Shown here: positions 17,187-25,419 of the stretch, one piece after another
Layout of the letters: every line of letters begins with the position of its first letter
Position numbering within the stretch: the stretch's first letter is position 1
Source of the DNA: JAKEFM01 sp035695825
Lineage (GTDB): Bacteria; Planctomycetota; UBA1135; JAKEFM01
DNA: 64,000 nt
Assembly: GCA_035695825.1 (NCBI GenBank)
Contig: DASRRH010000024.1
Location: 17,869-81,868 of the forward strand
Direction: 5' to 3'
Made by a program: the position numbers and the translations under genes
Notes under the pieces: model-generated
The model's database searches: none
What the model saw: the letters and a program-made list of their open reading frames with translations, nothing else
Told to the model about the DNA's origin: nothing

Positions 17187-17449
17187 TCCCCGCGGTCGAG
17201 CTCGCGGTCCTCACCCTCCGCGGGGAGGCGGTGAGGCTCTACCCCGACCTCCACGACGAGTGCCCCGGCGCCGCCCTCCTCGCGGCGGTCGCGCGGTGCG
17301 ACCGGGAGCGCGCCGCCCGGGAGCGGGTCGCCTCGGACCCCGACCTGACGGGCGAGCTCCGCCGGGCCGGCGGCCCCGGCCTCGTCCGCCGCCTCCTCGA
17401 CCACCCGCTCGACGCCCTCGCGGAGGCGCGCCGTCTGGTGCGCCCGTGA
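17183..17449 (+). CDS. Small hypothetical element protein
   Basis: 88 residues, GTG start overlapping the terminase-like gene's stop by four bases. Helical, with LYPDLHDECPGAALLAAVARCDRERAARERVASDPDLTGELR. The coupling implies that it is made in a fixed ratio with its neighbour, perhaps as partner. No family recognised. Confidence 0.45.
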   Translation: MIPAVELAVLTLRGEAVRLYPDLHDECPGAALLAAVARCDRERAARERVASDPDLTGELRRAGGPGLVRRLLDHPLDALAEARRLVRP

Positions 17450-17598
17450 GGGACCCCGCCGCGATCCGGGAGCGGATCGCCCGCCTCCGCGAGGAGACCG
17501 ACCGGCTCCCGCCCGGGCCGCGCGACGACCGCTTCCGGGAGATCGCGGCCCTTCTCCGGGAGCTGGAGCGCACGAAGAAGCCGGAGGCGGCGCGGTGA
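17446..17598 (+). CDS. Very small hypothetical element protein
   Basis: 50 residues between two four-base overlaps (GTGA at both ends). Mostly charged helix (AAIRERIARLREETDRLPPGP... IAALLRELERTKK). The regular overlaps on both sides are the main support that it is translated. Confidence 0.4.
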   Translation: MRDPAAIRERIARLREETDRLPPGPRDDRFREIAALLRELERTKKPEAAR

Positions 17599-17816
17599 CC
17601 CTTCCCGAAGCGGCCCGTCTGGTCCTCGACGCCGCGCGGAAGCGCCGGCTCCCCGGCGAGGCGATGCCCGACGCGGTCGCGAGGACCGTCTACTCCGCCC
17701 TCCCCCGGGAGAGGCGCGACGCGCTGAGGTCGATCCTCGCGTCGGCGGAGGCGGAGATCCGAGGGGAGACGCCCGAAGGAGCGGTCGTCCGGCTCGCGGA
17801 CGCGCTGTTCCTGTAG
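17595..17816 (+). CDS. Small hypothetical element protein
   Basis: 73 residues, GTG start overlapping the previous stop. Helical (PEAARLVLDAARKRRLPGEAMPDAVARTVYSALPRERRDALRSIL), no recognised domain. Last gene of the rightward run that begins at 14939. Confidence 0.4.
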   Translation: MTLPEAARLVLDAARKRRLPGEAMPDAVARTVYSALPRERRDALRSILASAEAEIRGETPEGAVVRLADALFL

Positions 17817-17830
17817 CCCGACCCGACCGT

Positions 17831-18145
17831 CTACCGTTCGGCGCCGACTTCCTCTTCGAGGGGCGCGCCCCCGGAGTCTCCCGTCGCCCGCTTCGGGGTG
17901 TCCCACATCAGAGCGAGCATTAGCTTCCTCATCCTGGTGCCGAGCCGCGACCAGACTCTCTCGGCGTCGCCGTGACCCATCTTCGAGGCGAGGCCGCTGA
18001 CCCGGCGGGCGGCGAAGAGGCCGTCCACGGCGCCGGCGATCGCCGGGGCGAGCTGCTGCGACAGGAAGTCGGCCATCCTGGTCAGCTCGTCCTTCGTCAG
18101 GCGGTCGCCGTGACCTCTCCCGGAATTGCTCTTATCCTCGACCAT
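17831..18145 (-). CDS. Hypothetical protein on the opposite strand
   Basis: 104 residues from ATG 18145. Acidic and basic mixed, with a central amphipathic helix (RMADFLSQQLAPAIAGAVDGLFAARRVSGLASKMGHGDAERVW). It converges on the rightward run and ends 15 bases after it. No family recognised; ribosome-binding site weak. Confidence 0.4.
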   Translation of the reverse strand: MVEDKSNSGRGHGDRLTKDELTRMADFLSQQLAPAIAGAVDGLFAARRVSGLASKMGHGDAERVWSRLGTRMRKLMLALMWDTPKRATGDSGGAPLEEEVGAER

Positions 18146-18242
18146 GGCTGGATGCCTCCCGCGCTCCCCTCCGACCGGCCCCCTCCATCGGCCGCGCGCC
18201 GGCGCGGGGTTGAGGGGCGGCCGACCGCTCGCCCCTCACCCC

Positions 18243-18752
18243 TCACGTCGCGGCGTCGACCCCGGCGAGACCCGTGACGACGTCCCACCGGGCGCGCCAC
18301 TCTTCCGCCTCTCGGCGCTCGAAGTAGCGCACGCGGTTCTGCGGGTCGTGCGGGCGGCCGTTCTTCCCGGGGGTGCTGATGTACGCCAGAAAGCCCTCGC
18401 GGATCGTCTCGGCGACCGTCGGGCTCGGGACGATCGAGTACTCGGGTGGGCCGTCTCCCGGGAGGAACACAAAGACGAACGCGTCCGAGCGGGGCTCCCC
18501 CTCGTCTTTCGGAGTGAGGATCCACCCCCCGGCCCTCACGGTCGCCTTCACCTGGAGCGCCACGGTGCGCCGCGTCCCCGGGTGGTAGGCGAGCACGTCA
18601 ACGCCCGGCGCGTTCCCCCGCGTCAGCGTCACGAGGAAGCCGCGCCTCGCGAGCTCCGCAGCCACGAAGTGCTCGCCGGCCACGCCGATGAGACCTGCCG
18701 GCCGCTTCGCGACGACCGTCTGGGGGCCCTTCACGGCGGGAGGTTTCGGCAC
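18243..18752 (-). CDS. PD-(D/E)XK-like nuclease or restriction-associated protein
   Basis: 169 residues. The arrangement GEHFVAAELARRGF (Glu near 26), a hydrophobic strand with GVDVLAY (Asp near 51) and VALQVKAT (Gln-x-Lys near 66-68) is the PD-(D/E)XK nuclease core in the Holliday-junction-resolvase/DUF4365-like style. The rest has two conserved-looking strands (DAFVFVFLP, FLAYIST). It is divergent from an XRE-type regulator 76 bases away, a typical arrangement for a controlled nuclease. The target (DNA cutting or element processing) is inference. Confidence 0.6.
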   Translation of the reverse strand: MPKPPAVKGPQTVVAKRPAGLIGVAGEHFVAAELARRGFLVTLTRGNAPGVDVLAYHPGTRRTVALQVKATVRAGGWILTPKDEGEPRSDAFVFVFLPGDGPPEYSIVPSPTVAETIREGFLAYISTPGKNGRPHDPQNRVRYFERREAEEWRARWDVVTGLAGVDAAT

Positions 18753-18828
18753 CGGTTCCGCGGTCCCTTGAGGAAATGTGACTCATAGTCCGTAGACCGA
18801 TCGTCCGCGGCGGCCGACTCTCCGCGCC

Positions 18829-19062
18829 GTGGAGCCCCGGCGCGACCTCCTCGCCGCCTTCGGGCGGGCCATCCGGCGGGCGCGGAGGGCCCGCGGGCTC
18901 TCCCAGGAGGTGCTCGGGTTCGAGGCGGAGCTCGACCGGACCTACGTCTCCGGGGTCGAGCGGGGCGTCCGGAACCCCACGGTCCGCGTGGTCGCCCGCC
19001 TCGCGTCGGCGCTCGGGGTTCGCCCGAGCACCCTCTTCAGGAGCGCGGAGCGGGGGCGGTGA
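18829..19062 (+). CDS. XRE-family helix-turn-helix regulator
   Basis: 77 residues from GTG 18829. Classic lambda-repressor-like HTH: LLAAFGRAIRRARRARGLSQEVLGFEAELDRTYVSGVERGVRNPTVRVVARLASALGV. It resembles small control proteins of restriction-modification genes. It faces away from the nuclease-like gene and probably controls the shared intergenic region 18753-18828. Its stop overlaps the GTG of a short reading frame. Confidence 0.8.
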   Translation: MEPRRDLLAAFGRAIRRARRARGLSQEVLGFEAELDRTYVSGVERGVRNPTVRVVARLASALGVRPSTLFRSAERGR

Positions 19063-19154
19063 GGGAAGGCCGCGTCGACTTCGTCGAGCTGGAGGACCTC
19101 GCCGCCGCCTGTGGGAAGCCACTCGAGTTCTTCTCGACTCGGGCACGGGGGTAG
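19059..19154 (+). pseudogene. Remnant of a second XRE-type HTH domain
   Basis: 31 codons from GTG 19059, coupled to the preceding regulator by GTGA. The sequence (VDFVELEDLAAACGKPLEFFS) looks like the last helix pair of an XRE domain, without the recognition helix. Probably a truncated remnant; a real micro-protein cannot be excluded. Confidence 0.35.
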
Positions 19155-19423
19155 CCGACATCTTCTAGGCCATCGAAGAGGCTCCGCGGTCCCCGGAGGC
19201 CTCGCACACGGGGCGATGGTTTGGTCACCCGGCAAGCTTGAACGGCCGCGGGCCCCCCGGTAGCCTCCGCTCGATCAGTCGCTTCACGGCGACGCTCTTT
19301 TACCTGGTCCCCGCGAGGTTTCGCCGGTCGCTGGAGCGTGTCCACCTGCCGTCGGGACCGCCGCGGGGCGCCCTTTTGCCCGGAGGTCGTCCTCGGACCG
19401 CCGATGGGTGAACGGAGAGAAAC
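19155..19423 (+). other. Gene-free leader of the GHKL ATPase
   Basis: 270 bases with no credible gene. It must hold the promoter for the ATPase-kinase pair, but no box matches well. Weak AGAGAAAC precedes the ATG at 19424. Confidence 0.4.
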
Positions 19424-21259
19424 ATGGCCGCGACCGCCGCGGAGAACACCCTCCGCCTCCGAGTCGATAACATCGGCTTCCTCCTCGACCGCCTCGGCGA
19501 GGACTGCCACCCCCTTCAGTTCCTGCGGGAGCTGACCCAGAACTCGATCGAGGCCATCCCAAAGACCCCCGAGAAGACTGGGGAGATCGTCTGGGACGTT
19601 GACTGGCTCTCCTACGACCTGGGGGACCACCCCGTCTACAAACTCTGCATCACAGACACGGGGTGCGGCATGACCGGCGAGGAGATGGATCAGTACATCA
19701 ACCATCTCTCGTCCTCCGGGTCGGTCATGTCGCGGGACGGGAACTACGGCGTCGGCGCGAAGGTGGCCGCCGCGACGAGGAACCACGCAGGCCTGATCTA
19801 CCTGTCGTGGAAGGAAGGCCGCGGCTCGATGATCCACCTGTGGCGCGACCCCGCGAGCGGGCAGTACGGCTTGCGCCAGATCCCCCGCCCCGACGGTACG
19901 TTCGGGCACTGGGCCGAGGTCGAGGACTCGGTGAAGCCAGAGATCATCGGCCGGAACGGGACCAAGATCGTCCTCTTCGGGAACACCGACCAGCACGACA
20001 CGATGAAGGCGCCCCCGGAGGCGGCGTCGCCTTCCGCGTGGATCGCGAAGTACCTCAACACGAGGTACTTCAGGATCCCCGAAGGCATCACAATCAAGGC
20101 GCGCCAGGGGTGGGAGCAGCCGCGCTCGAACACCGACGTAAACGTGCTACGGACCGTCACCGGGCAGGCCGCCTACCTCGACAAGCACAAGAAGTCGTCC
20201 GGGACGGTCTCGCTGCCGGGGGCAACCGCACGCTGGTGGATCCTCAAGGACGAGACAGCCCTCACCCAGAACTCGGGCTTCATCGAGTCCTCGGGTCACA
20301 TCGCGGCCCTCCACCGGGACGAGCTGTACGAGATGGCCAGCGGCCGCGCCGGCCACGCCAAGCTCCAGCAGTTCGGGATCATCTTCGGATACCGGCAGGT
20401 CGTGATCTACGTCGAGCCGTCCCCAGGTGAAGGGGCGCGACTGACGACGAACACCGCCCGCACCGAGCTCCTCCTGAACAGCCAGCCACTACCGTGGACG
20501 GACTGGGCCGCCGAGTTCCGCGAGAACCTGCCGAAGGAGATCGCGGCGCACATGGAGGAGATCGCCGCCAGGGCCTCCGAGACGGACCACTCGAAGTCGA
20601 TCCGCGAGCGGCTGAAGACCATGCTCGACCTGTTCAAGGTCAGCCGGTACAAGCCCACGTCGAACGGGCCGCTGCTTATCGGCGAGCCGATCCCCAACGC
20701 CGGCGGTCGTGGCCCCCGCGGCGACGGCGGGCCAGGGAAGGGCGGCTCAGGACCGAGCCGCGCGGCCGGCGGCGGCGCCGTGGGCGGCGTCTACTCCACT
20801 TTCTTGAAGGCCGACGGCGTCCCCGGGCGGGAGGCGCGACCGGACCTCTTCCCGAAGGTCCTCTGGGTCACCGTGAAGGACGGCACCCGCGAGCAGGGCG
20901 AGATGGAGGACAAGGCGGCTCGCTACCTGGAGGAGCAGCACGTCCTCAAGATCAACGCCGACTTCCGGGCCTTCAGCGACATGATCGACCACTGGGTCGA
21001 GAGCTACTCGGCCGAGCACGGCAGCCTCGCCGGGCTCCGCGAGATCGTCCTCGACTCCGTGCACAACTGGTACGAGCAGGCGCTCACCGAGACGATCATC
21101 GGGCTTCAGGCCCTCCGGGGGAGCCGGGAGTGGACGGCGGAGGACCTGCGGGACGCCTGGTCCGAGCCCGCCCTTACCTCGGTCGTGATGCAGCGGTACC
21201 ACCCCTACAACTCGATCAAGCGCGAACTCGGCACGAAGATCGCGTCCCTGAAGAAGTAG
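19424..21259 (+). CDS. GHKL (HSP90/histidine-kinase-like) ATPase, candidate defence protein
   Basis: 611 residues. The N-terminal 150 residues contain a Bergerat ATP site: ELTQNSIEA (N box, about 38-46), DTGCGM (G1, 78-83) and NYGVGAKVAA (G2, about 107). There is no histidine-kinase dimerisation domain, and no MutL or HSP90 signature is obvious. The middle carries strand-rich sequence; a Gly/Pro-rich linker (about 430-455) leads to a helical C-terminal domain of 150 residues. Stand-alone GHKL ATPases of this size occur in phage-defence loci (MORC-like and Tiamat-like proteins). A Ser/Thr kinase follows 65 bases downstream on the same strand, so the two may work together. Substrate unknown. 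Confidence 0.7.
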   Translation: MAATAAENTLRLRVDNIGFLLDRLGEDCHPLQFLRELTQNSIEAIPKTPEKTGEIVWDVDWLSYDLGDHPVYKLCITDTGCGMTGEEMDQYINHLSSSGSVMSRDGNYGVGAKVAAATRNHAGLIYLSWKEGRGSMIHLWRDPASGQYGLRQIPRPDGTFGHWAEVEDSVKPEIIGRNGTKIVLFGNTDQHDTMKAPPEAASPSAWIAKYLNTRYFRIPEGITIKARQGWEQPRSNTDVNVLRTVTGQAAYLDKHKKSSGTVSLPGATARWWILKDETALTQNSGFIESSGHIAALHRDELYEMASGRAGHAKLQQFGIIFGYRQVVIYVEPSPGEGARLTTNTARTELLLNSQPLPWTDWAAEFRENLPKEIAAHMEEIAARASETDHSKSIRERLKTMLDLFKVSRYKPTSNGPLLIGEPIPNAGGRGPRGDGGPGKGGSGPSRAAGGGAVGGVYSTFLKADGVPGREARPDLFPKVLWVTVKDGTREQGEMEDKAARYLEEQHVLKINADFRAFSDMIDHWVESYSAEHGSLAGLREIVLDSVHNWYEQALTETIIGLQALRGSREWTAEDLRDAWSEPALTSVVMQRYHPYNSIKRELGTKIASLKK

Positions 21260-21324
21260 GGTGCCATCGAAGGCGTTGACCTCTTGAGTAAGGCTGGGAT
21301 GCCCGCTGGTTCACCGCACCTCTG

Positions 21325-22806
21325 ATGTCCAACTCCTATCCGACGATCGGTAGCAGCGTGCCTGGCCCCGAGCACCTTGGCGAGCTCGTTCTCGAACGCG
21401 TGCTCGGATCCGGCGCCTTCGGCATCGTTTTCCAGGCGACGGCCAGTCGGACTGGTAGCAAGGTTGCGGTCAAGTTCCTACAGGCCGGCGTACTCGCGAC
21501 TCCCCACGAGCGACAAGCCCTGTTCAACGAAGTCCTCTCCGCTAAAGAGGTAGAGCACGAACACGTCCTCCGCGTTCTGCATGCAAACACCGATACCGAG
21601 AGTTACCCGCCGTTTGTGGTGATGGACTTCGCCGACCGCGGTACCCTGCAGGCTAGGCTAGACGAGGCCCGACGCGCGAAGTCGCCCATTCCGCTGGAGG
21701 TAGTTGCAAAGTGGTCTCTCAACTTGGTAAGCGCAATGCGAGCGATAAACGCCCGCCTCCTCCACAGGGACCTGAAGCCAGACAACATTCTCTTCGTCGG
21801 GGAGACGCTCAAGGTCTCTGACTTCGGCCTCGCGAAGCTTGTCGGAGCAACCACCCGAACGGTCACGTTCAAGGGCGGGCAGCACGTCCTCTATATGGCT
21901 CCAGAGGCTTGGGAGGGCGAGCGCAACGACATCCAGATCGACATGTACGCTGCCGGAATCGTTATCTTTCAAGTCGCCTCACTCGACTACCCATATCGCC
22001 TACCAGCCGACGGCGCCGATCTTGATGCCTTCAGGCGCATGCATCTTCTCCAGCCCCCGAAAGCACTCAAGAGCATCCGATCAGATTTACCCCACCGATT
22101 CGGGGAGGTGGTTCATCGCCTCCTCTCTAAACGACCCGAGGACCGGTACCGCACATGGGATGAAATCACCGCCTCGCTTGAGCGCTCCTTCGCCCAGACG
22201 TCCGACAGCGTGTCGGGGAAGGCGCCAGTGGTTGCCTCACTCGTGGAGCAGGCGGCCCAGCGTCACCGCGAAGCCACCACACGGCAGCTAGAGGAAGAGG
22301 CACTTCGCCGCACGCGGGCTGAGCAACATGAAGTTGACTGTCTTCAGCAGGCTCAAGTCGTCGATCGCTTTCGAGAGCTCATCGAGTCATTCAATGCCGA
22401 AACTGAGGGTCGAAAAGGAACGTTGGAGGAGTTTCCAGACGGCAGATTCGAAGTTCGCCTTCCATACGCCCAAACCGGGGCGCTGTCCTTCTTCAAGATT
22501 GATCCACCTCTCAACCTCCAACCACACGATGCAAGGTTCGGCGCGCTTGTCGCAGACTCGAAAGGGTGCGGCTTCAATCTTCTTCTTAGAAGGCGCCCGG
22601 GGGAGCAGTACGGCGAGTGGGCTGTGTGTCGAGTAAGGGTGAACCCGATCTCGGGCCGGGCCCACAAGCACTGCGACTATTTCGGCTTCGGTCCCCGGGA
22701 GGTCATTGAGATCCAGCGTGGCCATCGCGCCGCGCATGTATTCGTACCGGAGTTCTCGAATGATGTGGACGGCGCAATTCAGTCATTCCTCAAGAGTCTT
22801 TACTGA
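21325..22806 (+). CDS. Serine/threonine protein kinase of the element
   Basis: 493 residues. Eukaryotic-type kinase domain: GSGAFGIV (glycine loop, about 29-36), Lys in VAVKFL, HRDLKPDN (147-154), DFGLAK (about 165) and MAPEAW. All catalytic residues are present. The C-terminal 190 residues hold a coiled coil (AAQRHREATTRQLEEEALRRTRAEQHEV) and an unassigned domain (GRFEVRLPYAQTGALSFFKIDPPL... FGFGPREVIEIQRGH). There is no transmembrane segment, unlike many planctomycete kinases. The gene is visibly poorer in GC than its surroundings and contains many A/T-ending codons, a sign of recent transfer into the element. Confidence 0.85.
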   Translation: MSNSYPTIGSSVPGPEHLGELVLERVLGSGAFGIVFQATASRTGSKVAVKFLQAGVLATPHERQALFNEVLSAKEVEHEHVLRVLHANTDTESYPPFVVMDFADRGTLQARLDEARRAKSPIPLEVVAKWSLNLVSAMRAINARLLHRDLKPDNILFVGETLKVSDFGLAKLVGATTRTVTFKGGQHVLYMAPEAWEGERNDIQIDMYAAGIVIFQVASLDYPYRLPADGADLDAFRRMHLLQPPKALKSIRSDLPHRFGEVVHRLLSKRPEDRYRTWDEITASLERSFAQTSDSVSGKAPVVASLVEQAAQRHREATTRQLEEEALRRTRAEQHEVDCLQQAQVVDRFRELIESFNAETEGRKGTLEEFPDGRFEVRLPYAQTGALSFFKIDPPLNLQPHDARFGALVADSKGCGFNLLLRRRPGEQYGEWAVCRVRVNPISGRAHKHCDYFGFGPREVIEIQRGHRAAHVFVPEFSNDVDGAIQSFLKSLY

Positions 22807-22882
22807 TCCCTGCAGAAGACGGCGCGTTGGCTGAGGCTAGTCCCTGACCGAGATCAGAGATTCGCGGATGCGCGACGGAAGC

Positions 22883-23653
22883 TCACGTCCGGGATCGCGC
22901 CTTGTACACGTCGATCGAGCCGGCGCCCGGCCCCTGGCCTTGTCGCCAGACCAGCCTCGCGTTCAAGGTGATGGTCCACTGGCCGAACCTGTCGTTGGGC
23001 CAGACGGCCTCTACGAAGGCCAGAGGGATGTGAACCTGAACGTCCGAGCGTTGGGAGACAAGCACGAAGTGATGGTCTGATAGCGAATCAAGGGTCCAGC
23101 ACCTCTCGTCGAGGCTCTCCAAGATCGCGTCGAGTCGGACGTCGTGCCGCCGATCCTTCGGGATCTCCTCGAGCATCAACCGACCGCGTCGCTCCGGCGA
23201 GATCATTTGCTCGACCTCAAAGAAGGACAGGAACCGCCTCTGGTCGCCGGCCCGTACCGGGAAGGCCCAGCGCTCTCGCGTCACGCGGACGCCGGCGACC
23301 GAGAGCTGTGGCGAGACGTTGACGGCCAGGACGGCGAGCGGCGCGGTGGTCGGGAACCGGGAGGTTTCTACACGGGGGACCGGTTCGACTCGGTCCTTCA
23401 CGACGCTGCGGACGCGCTCCTCGACTCCGTCGACGTCCTCGATCCCGACGTAGCCAGCGAGGGTGCTCTCCTGCTCGTCCGCTCCGAAGAGGATCGTGCC
23501 TCCTAGGGAGTTTGCGAACTGGGCCACGTCCTGCGCGATCTCGATGCACCCCTTCTCCGATTGGTCGGACGGCTCGCGCTTGAAGTCGAGGTACTCCGAC
23601 TCGCGCGTCCCGGGCGGGGGGAGGTCCTCTCTGCGCAGGATCGGACGCCACAC
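22883..23653 (-). CDS. Schlafen AlbA_2-domain ATP/nucleic-acid-binding protein
   Basis: 256 residues from GTG 23653. The N-terminal 130 residues match the AlbA_2 (Schlafen-like) domain: ESEYLDFKRE (about 18-27), DVAQFANSLGGTILFGAD (about 42-59) and the VEPVPRVETSRFP strand. This domain occurs in bacterial regulators, defence proteins and RNA-processing Schlafens. The C-terminal half (ILESLDERCWTLDSLSDHHFVLVSQ...) is unassigned. It converges on the kinase with 76 bases between the stops. The neighbourhood suggests a part in the same module; it could instead be a regulator. Confidence 0.72.
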   Translation of the reverse strand: MWRPILRREDLPPPGTRESEYLDFKREPSDQSEKGCIEIAQDVAQFANSLGGTILFGADEQESTLAGYVGIEDVDGVEERVRSVVKDRVEPVPRVETSRFPTTAPLAVLAVNVSPQLSVAGVRVTRERWAFPVRAGDQRRFLSFFEVEQMISPERRGRLMLEEIPKDRRHDVRLDAILESLDERCWTLDSLSDHHFVLVSQRSDVQVHIPLAFVEAVWPNDRFGQWTITLNARLVWRQGQGPGAGSIDVYKARSRT

Positions 23654-23968
23654 GCCCGCGGATCGTACCGAGTGAGGGGCGTCGGGCCAGCCCCTCCCGC
23701 GAGGCGAGCTTGGTGCGTCCGGAGGGGGCTCGAACTCAACCCGTCGGCTTGGAGGGCCGCTGCTCCGTCCGGTCGGGACGGGGGATCGTCTGCCCCGGCC
23801 TCTTCTCCGTCCGTCGCGCCGGCTCGACGTTCTTAGCCTCGCCGCGCCGGGGGCCGGCCGCGGGGGCGGCCACTTGTCTTCGCTTCGCGCCCCGCCTCCC
23901 GGCCGCGCGGGGGGCGGGGCGTCAGGCGGCGAACCCGGGCGTGTCGCGTCGTAGGGACCGCGCCGTGC
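23654..23968. other. Gene-free region
   Basis: 315 bases with no convincing gene. It should contain the promoter of the AlbA_2 gene on the minus strand and the end of the membrane-protein run. No structure or repeat stands out. Confidence 0.35.
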
Positions 23969-24661
23969 TCAGGCGATCTCCCTCAACCCCAGGTGCTCCC
24001 TGAACATCCGGGCCTCGTCCGAGCTCCACCCCCCGTTCACGGTCAGCTCGATGGTCTTCTTAGTCGGGTGGTTCGTGTTCGCCGCGGCCAGGAGGATGTC
24101 CAGCCGGTAGGTGCCCGGCTCCAGGAGGTGGCTGAGCGTGTTCGACTCGAACTCCACGTCCAGATGGAAGACGCACTGCCCGTCGGGCACGGTGGGGAGG
24201 TGGTGGTCCACCCACTTTCGGTGGCGCGGGTCAACCACACACCCGAGGTCGCAGTGCTTGCCCATCCCTGGGGGGATGCCGTCGGCGTAGATCTCCGGCC
24301 GGGAAGGGTTGAGCCCGTGAGACCAGCGGAGGCTCATCGGGAGGAAGGACTTCACAGCGGCGAAGGAGCTGTCTGCTTGCTTCTTCCTCACCTCCTCGAC
24401 GAAGACCTGCACCTTCGAGGCCCGCACCTTCCCGTCGTTGCGGATCCACAGCCGGAGGTAGTAGCACTCCGCTTGGCTGGGAAGGGGAGTGGCGCCGTAG
24501 AGCACCGTTGTCTTGTGGCAGTCGCGTGGCTCTAGCCCCACGCGCGCGCCGAGGATGGGGCGGCGCCACCACCCGACGATCTCCTCCTTGAACAGCGCGA
24601 CGAAGACCGCGAGCAGGGTGCCGGCCGCGGAAGTCCAGGCGGCGGCTTCGGGATACGTCAC
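23969..24661 (-). CDS. Single-pass membrane protein with immunoglobulin-like domain
   Basis: 230 residues from GTG 24661. One transmembrane helix near the N-terminus (SAAGTLLAVFVALF, about 10-24). The rest is strand-rich with the segment RLWIRNDGKVRASKVQVFVEEV, of the kind seen in Ig/CARDB-like folds, then HLLEPGTYRLDILLAAANT. Similar one-helix proteins are scattered on mobile elements. It lies between the AlbA_2 gene and a three-helix membrane protein on the same strand. Function unknown. Confidence 0.55.
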   Translation of the reverse strand: MTYPEAAAWTSAAGTLLAVFVALFKEEIVGWWRRPILGARVGLEPRDCHKTTVLYGATPLPSQAECYYLRLWIRNDGKVRASKVQVFVEEVRKKQADSSFAAVKSFLPMSLRWSHGLNPSRPEIYADGIPPGMGKHCDLGCVVDPRHRKWVDHHLPTVPDGQCVFHLDVEFESNTLSHLLEPGTYRLDILLAAANTNHPTKKTIELTVNGGWSSDEARMFREHLGLREIA

Positions 24662-24767
24662 GGGGGATTCTCCAAGGCGGCCGATCTCCTCTCTCCGAGG
24701 TGCGCCCGGCGGGGCGGGATCTTAACCGAGCGGCGCACCGCTTCACCGGCGGCCGGCGTTCGCTTCT

Positions 24768-25238
24768 CTATGGGGAGGTCGGTCGAGCCTGCCCCGGCGA
24801 CTCCGGCCCGCCGCCCGCGCCCGCCGAGAGCTTTTCCGTGATCCCGAGGTGTCTGCCGATGAGGGCGGCCTGCTTTCGCTGCTCTTCTACGGTCTTGAGA
24901 AGAAGGTCGGTCTGACCCTCCGCGTCGGTGAGCACCCAGTCCAGGAACCGAGCCATCACGAGCATCGTCAGCAGGAACACGACCGAGCCCACCTGCAAGG
25001 CGATCATGAACGCGCCGAATCGAGTCAGGGGCTCCGGCGACGCGACGTTCCAGACGAGGAGCACCACGTTCAGGAGGCTCGACCCCCAGCCGAGGACCGT
25101 CAGGGCGAAATCCCTCAGCCCGCGCTTCGCGGACTCGGCGTCGGGCGCGAACTTGATTCGGATGTTGACGGCGGCGGTGCCGGCGACCGCCAGCGCCGCG
25201 ACCGCGACATTCACGATCACCAGGAGCCAGCTCGGCAT
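24768..25238 (-). CDS. Small multi-pass membrane protein
   Basis: 156 residues from ATG 25238 with about three membrane helices (LLVIVNVAVAALAVAGTAA; FALTVLGWGSSLLNVVLLVW; FMIALQVGSVVFLLTMLVM) and a cytoplasmic charged tail. It lies between the replacement tRNA-Lys and the other membrane protein. Possibly an effector or sensor of the cargo module; no family recognised. Confidence 0.5.
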   Translation of the reverse strand: MPSWLLVIVNVAVAALAVAGTAAVNIRIKFAPDAESAKRGLRDFALTVLGWGSSLLNVVLLVWNVASPEPLTRFGAFMIALQVGSVVFLLTMLVMARFLDWVLTDAEGQTDLLLKTVEEQRKQAALIGRHLGITEKLSAGAGGGPESPGQARPTSP

Positions 25239-25268
25239 TCCTCGTCCTCCCTGCGACCGCGGCGGCGG

Positions 25269-25341
25269 TGCGCCCGCCCGGACTCGAACCGGGAACCCTC
25301 GGCTTAAAAGGCCGCTGCGCTACCTGTTGCGCCACGGGCGC
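25269..25341 (-). tRNA. tRNA-Lys(TTT) carried by the element
   Basis: Complete cloverleaf on the minus strand: acceptor GCGCCCG/CGGGCGC, D stem GCGC/GCGC, anticodon loop CTTTTAA with anticodon TTT, T stem CCCGG/CCGGG with loop TTCGAGT, discriminator A. One G-A mismatch at 27/43. A TACGAT box at 25359-25354 is a likely -10. It has the same anticodon as the host gene that the element disrupts but a different body sequence, so it would keep AAA/AAG decoding possible. It stands directly downstream of the integrase stop. Confidence 0.93.
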
Positions 25342-25419
25342 GGGCGGGGCGCGATCGTACCCGAAGCGAGAAGAGGCCGGCGAGGAGGCCCGCCGGCCCC
25401 CGGTCGAAGCCGCCCCCGC

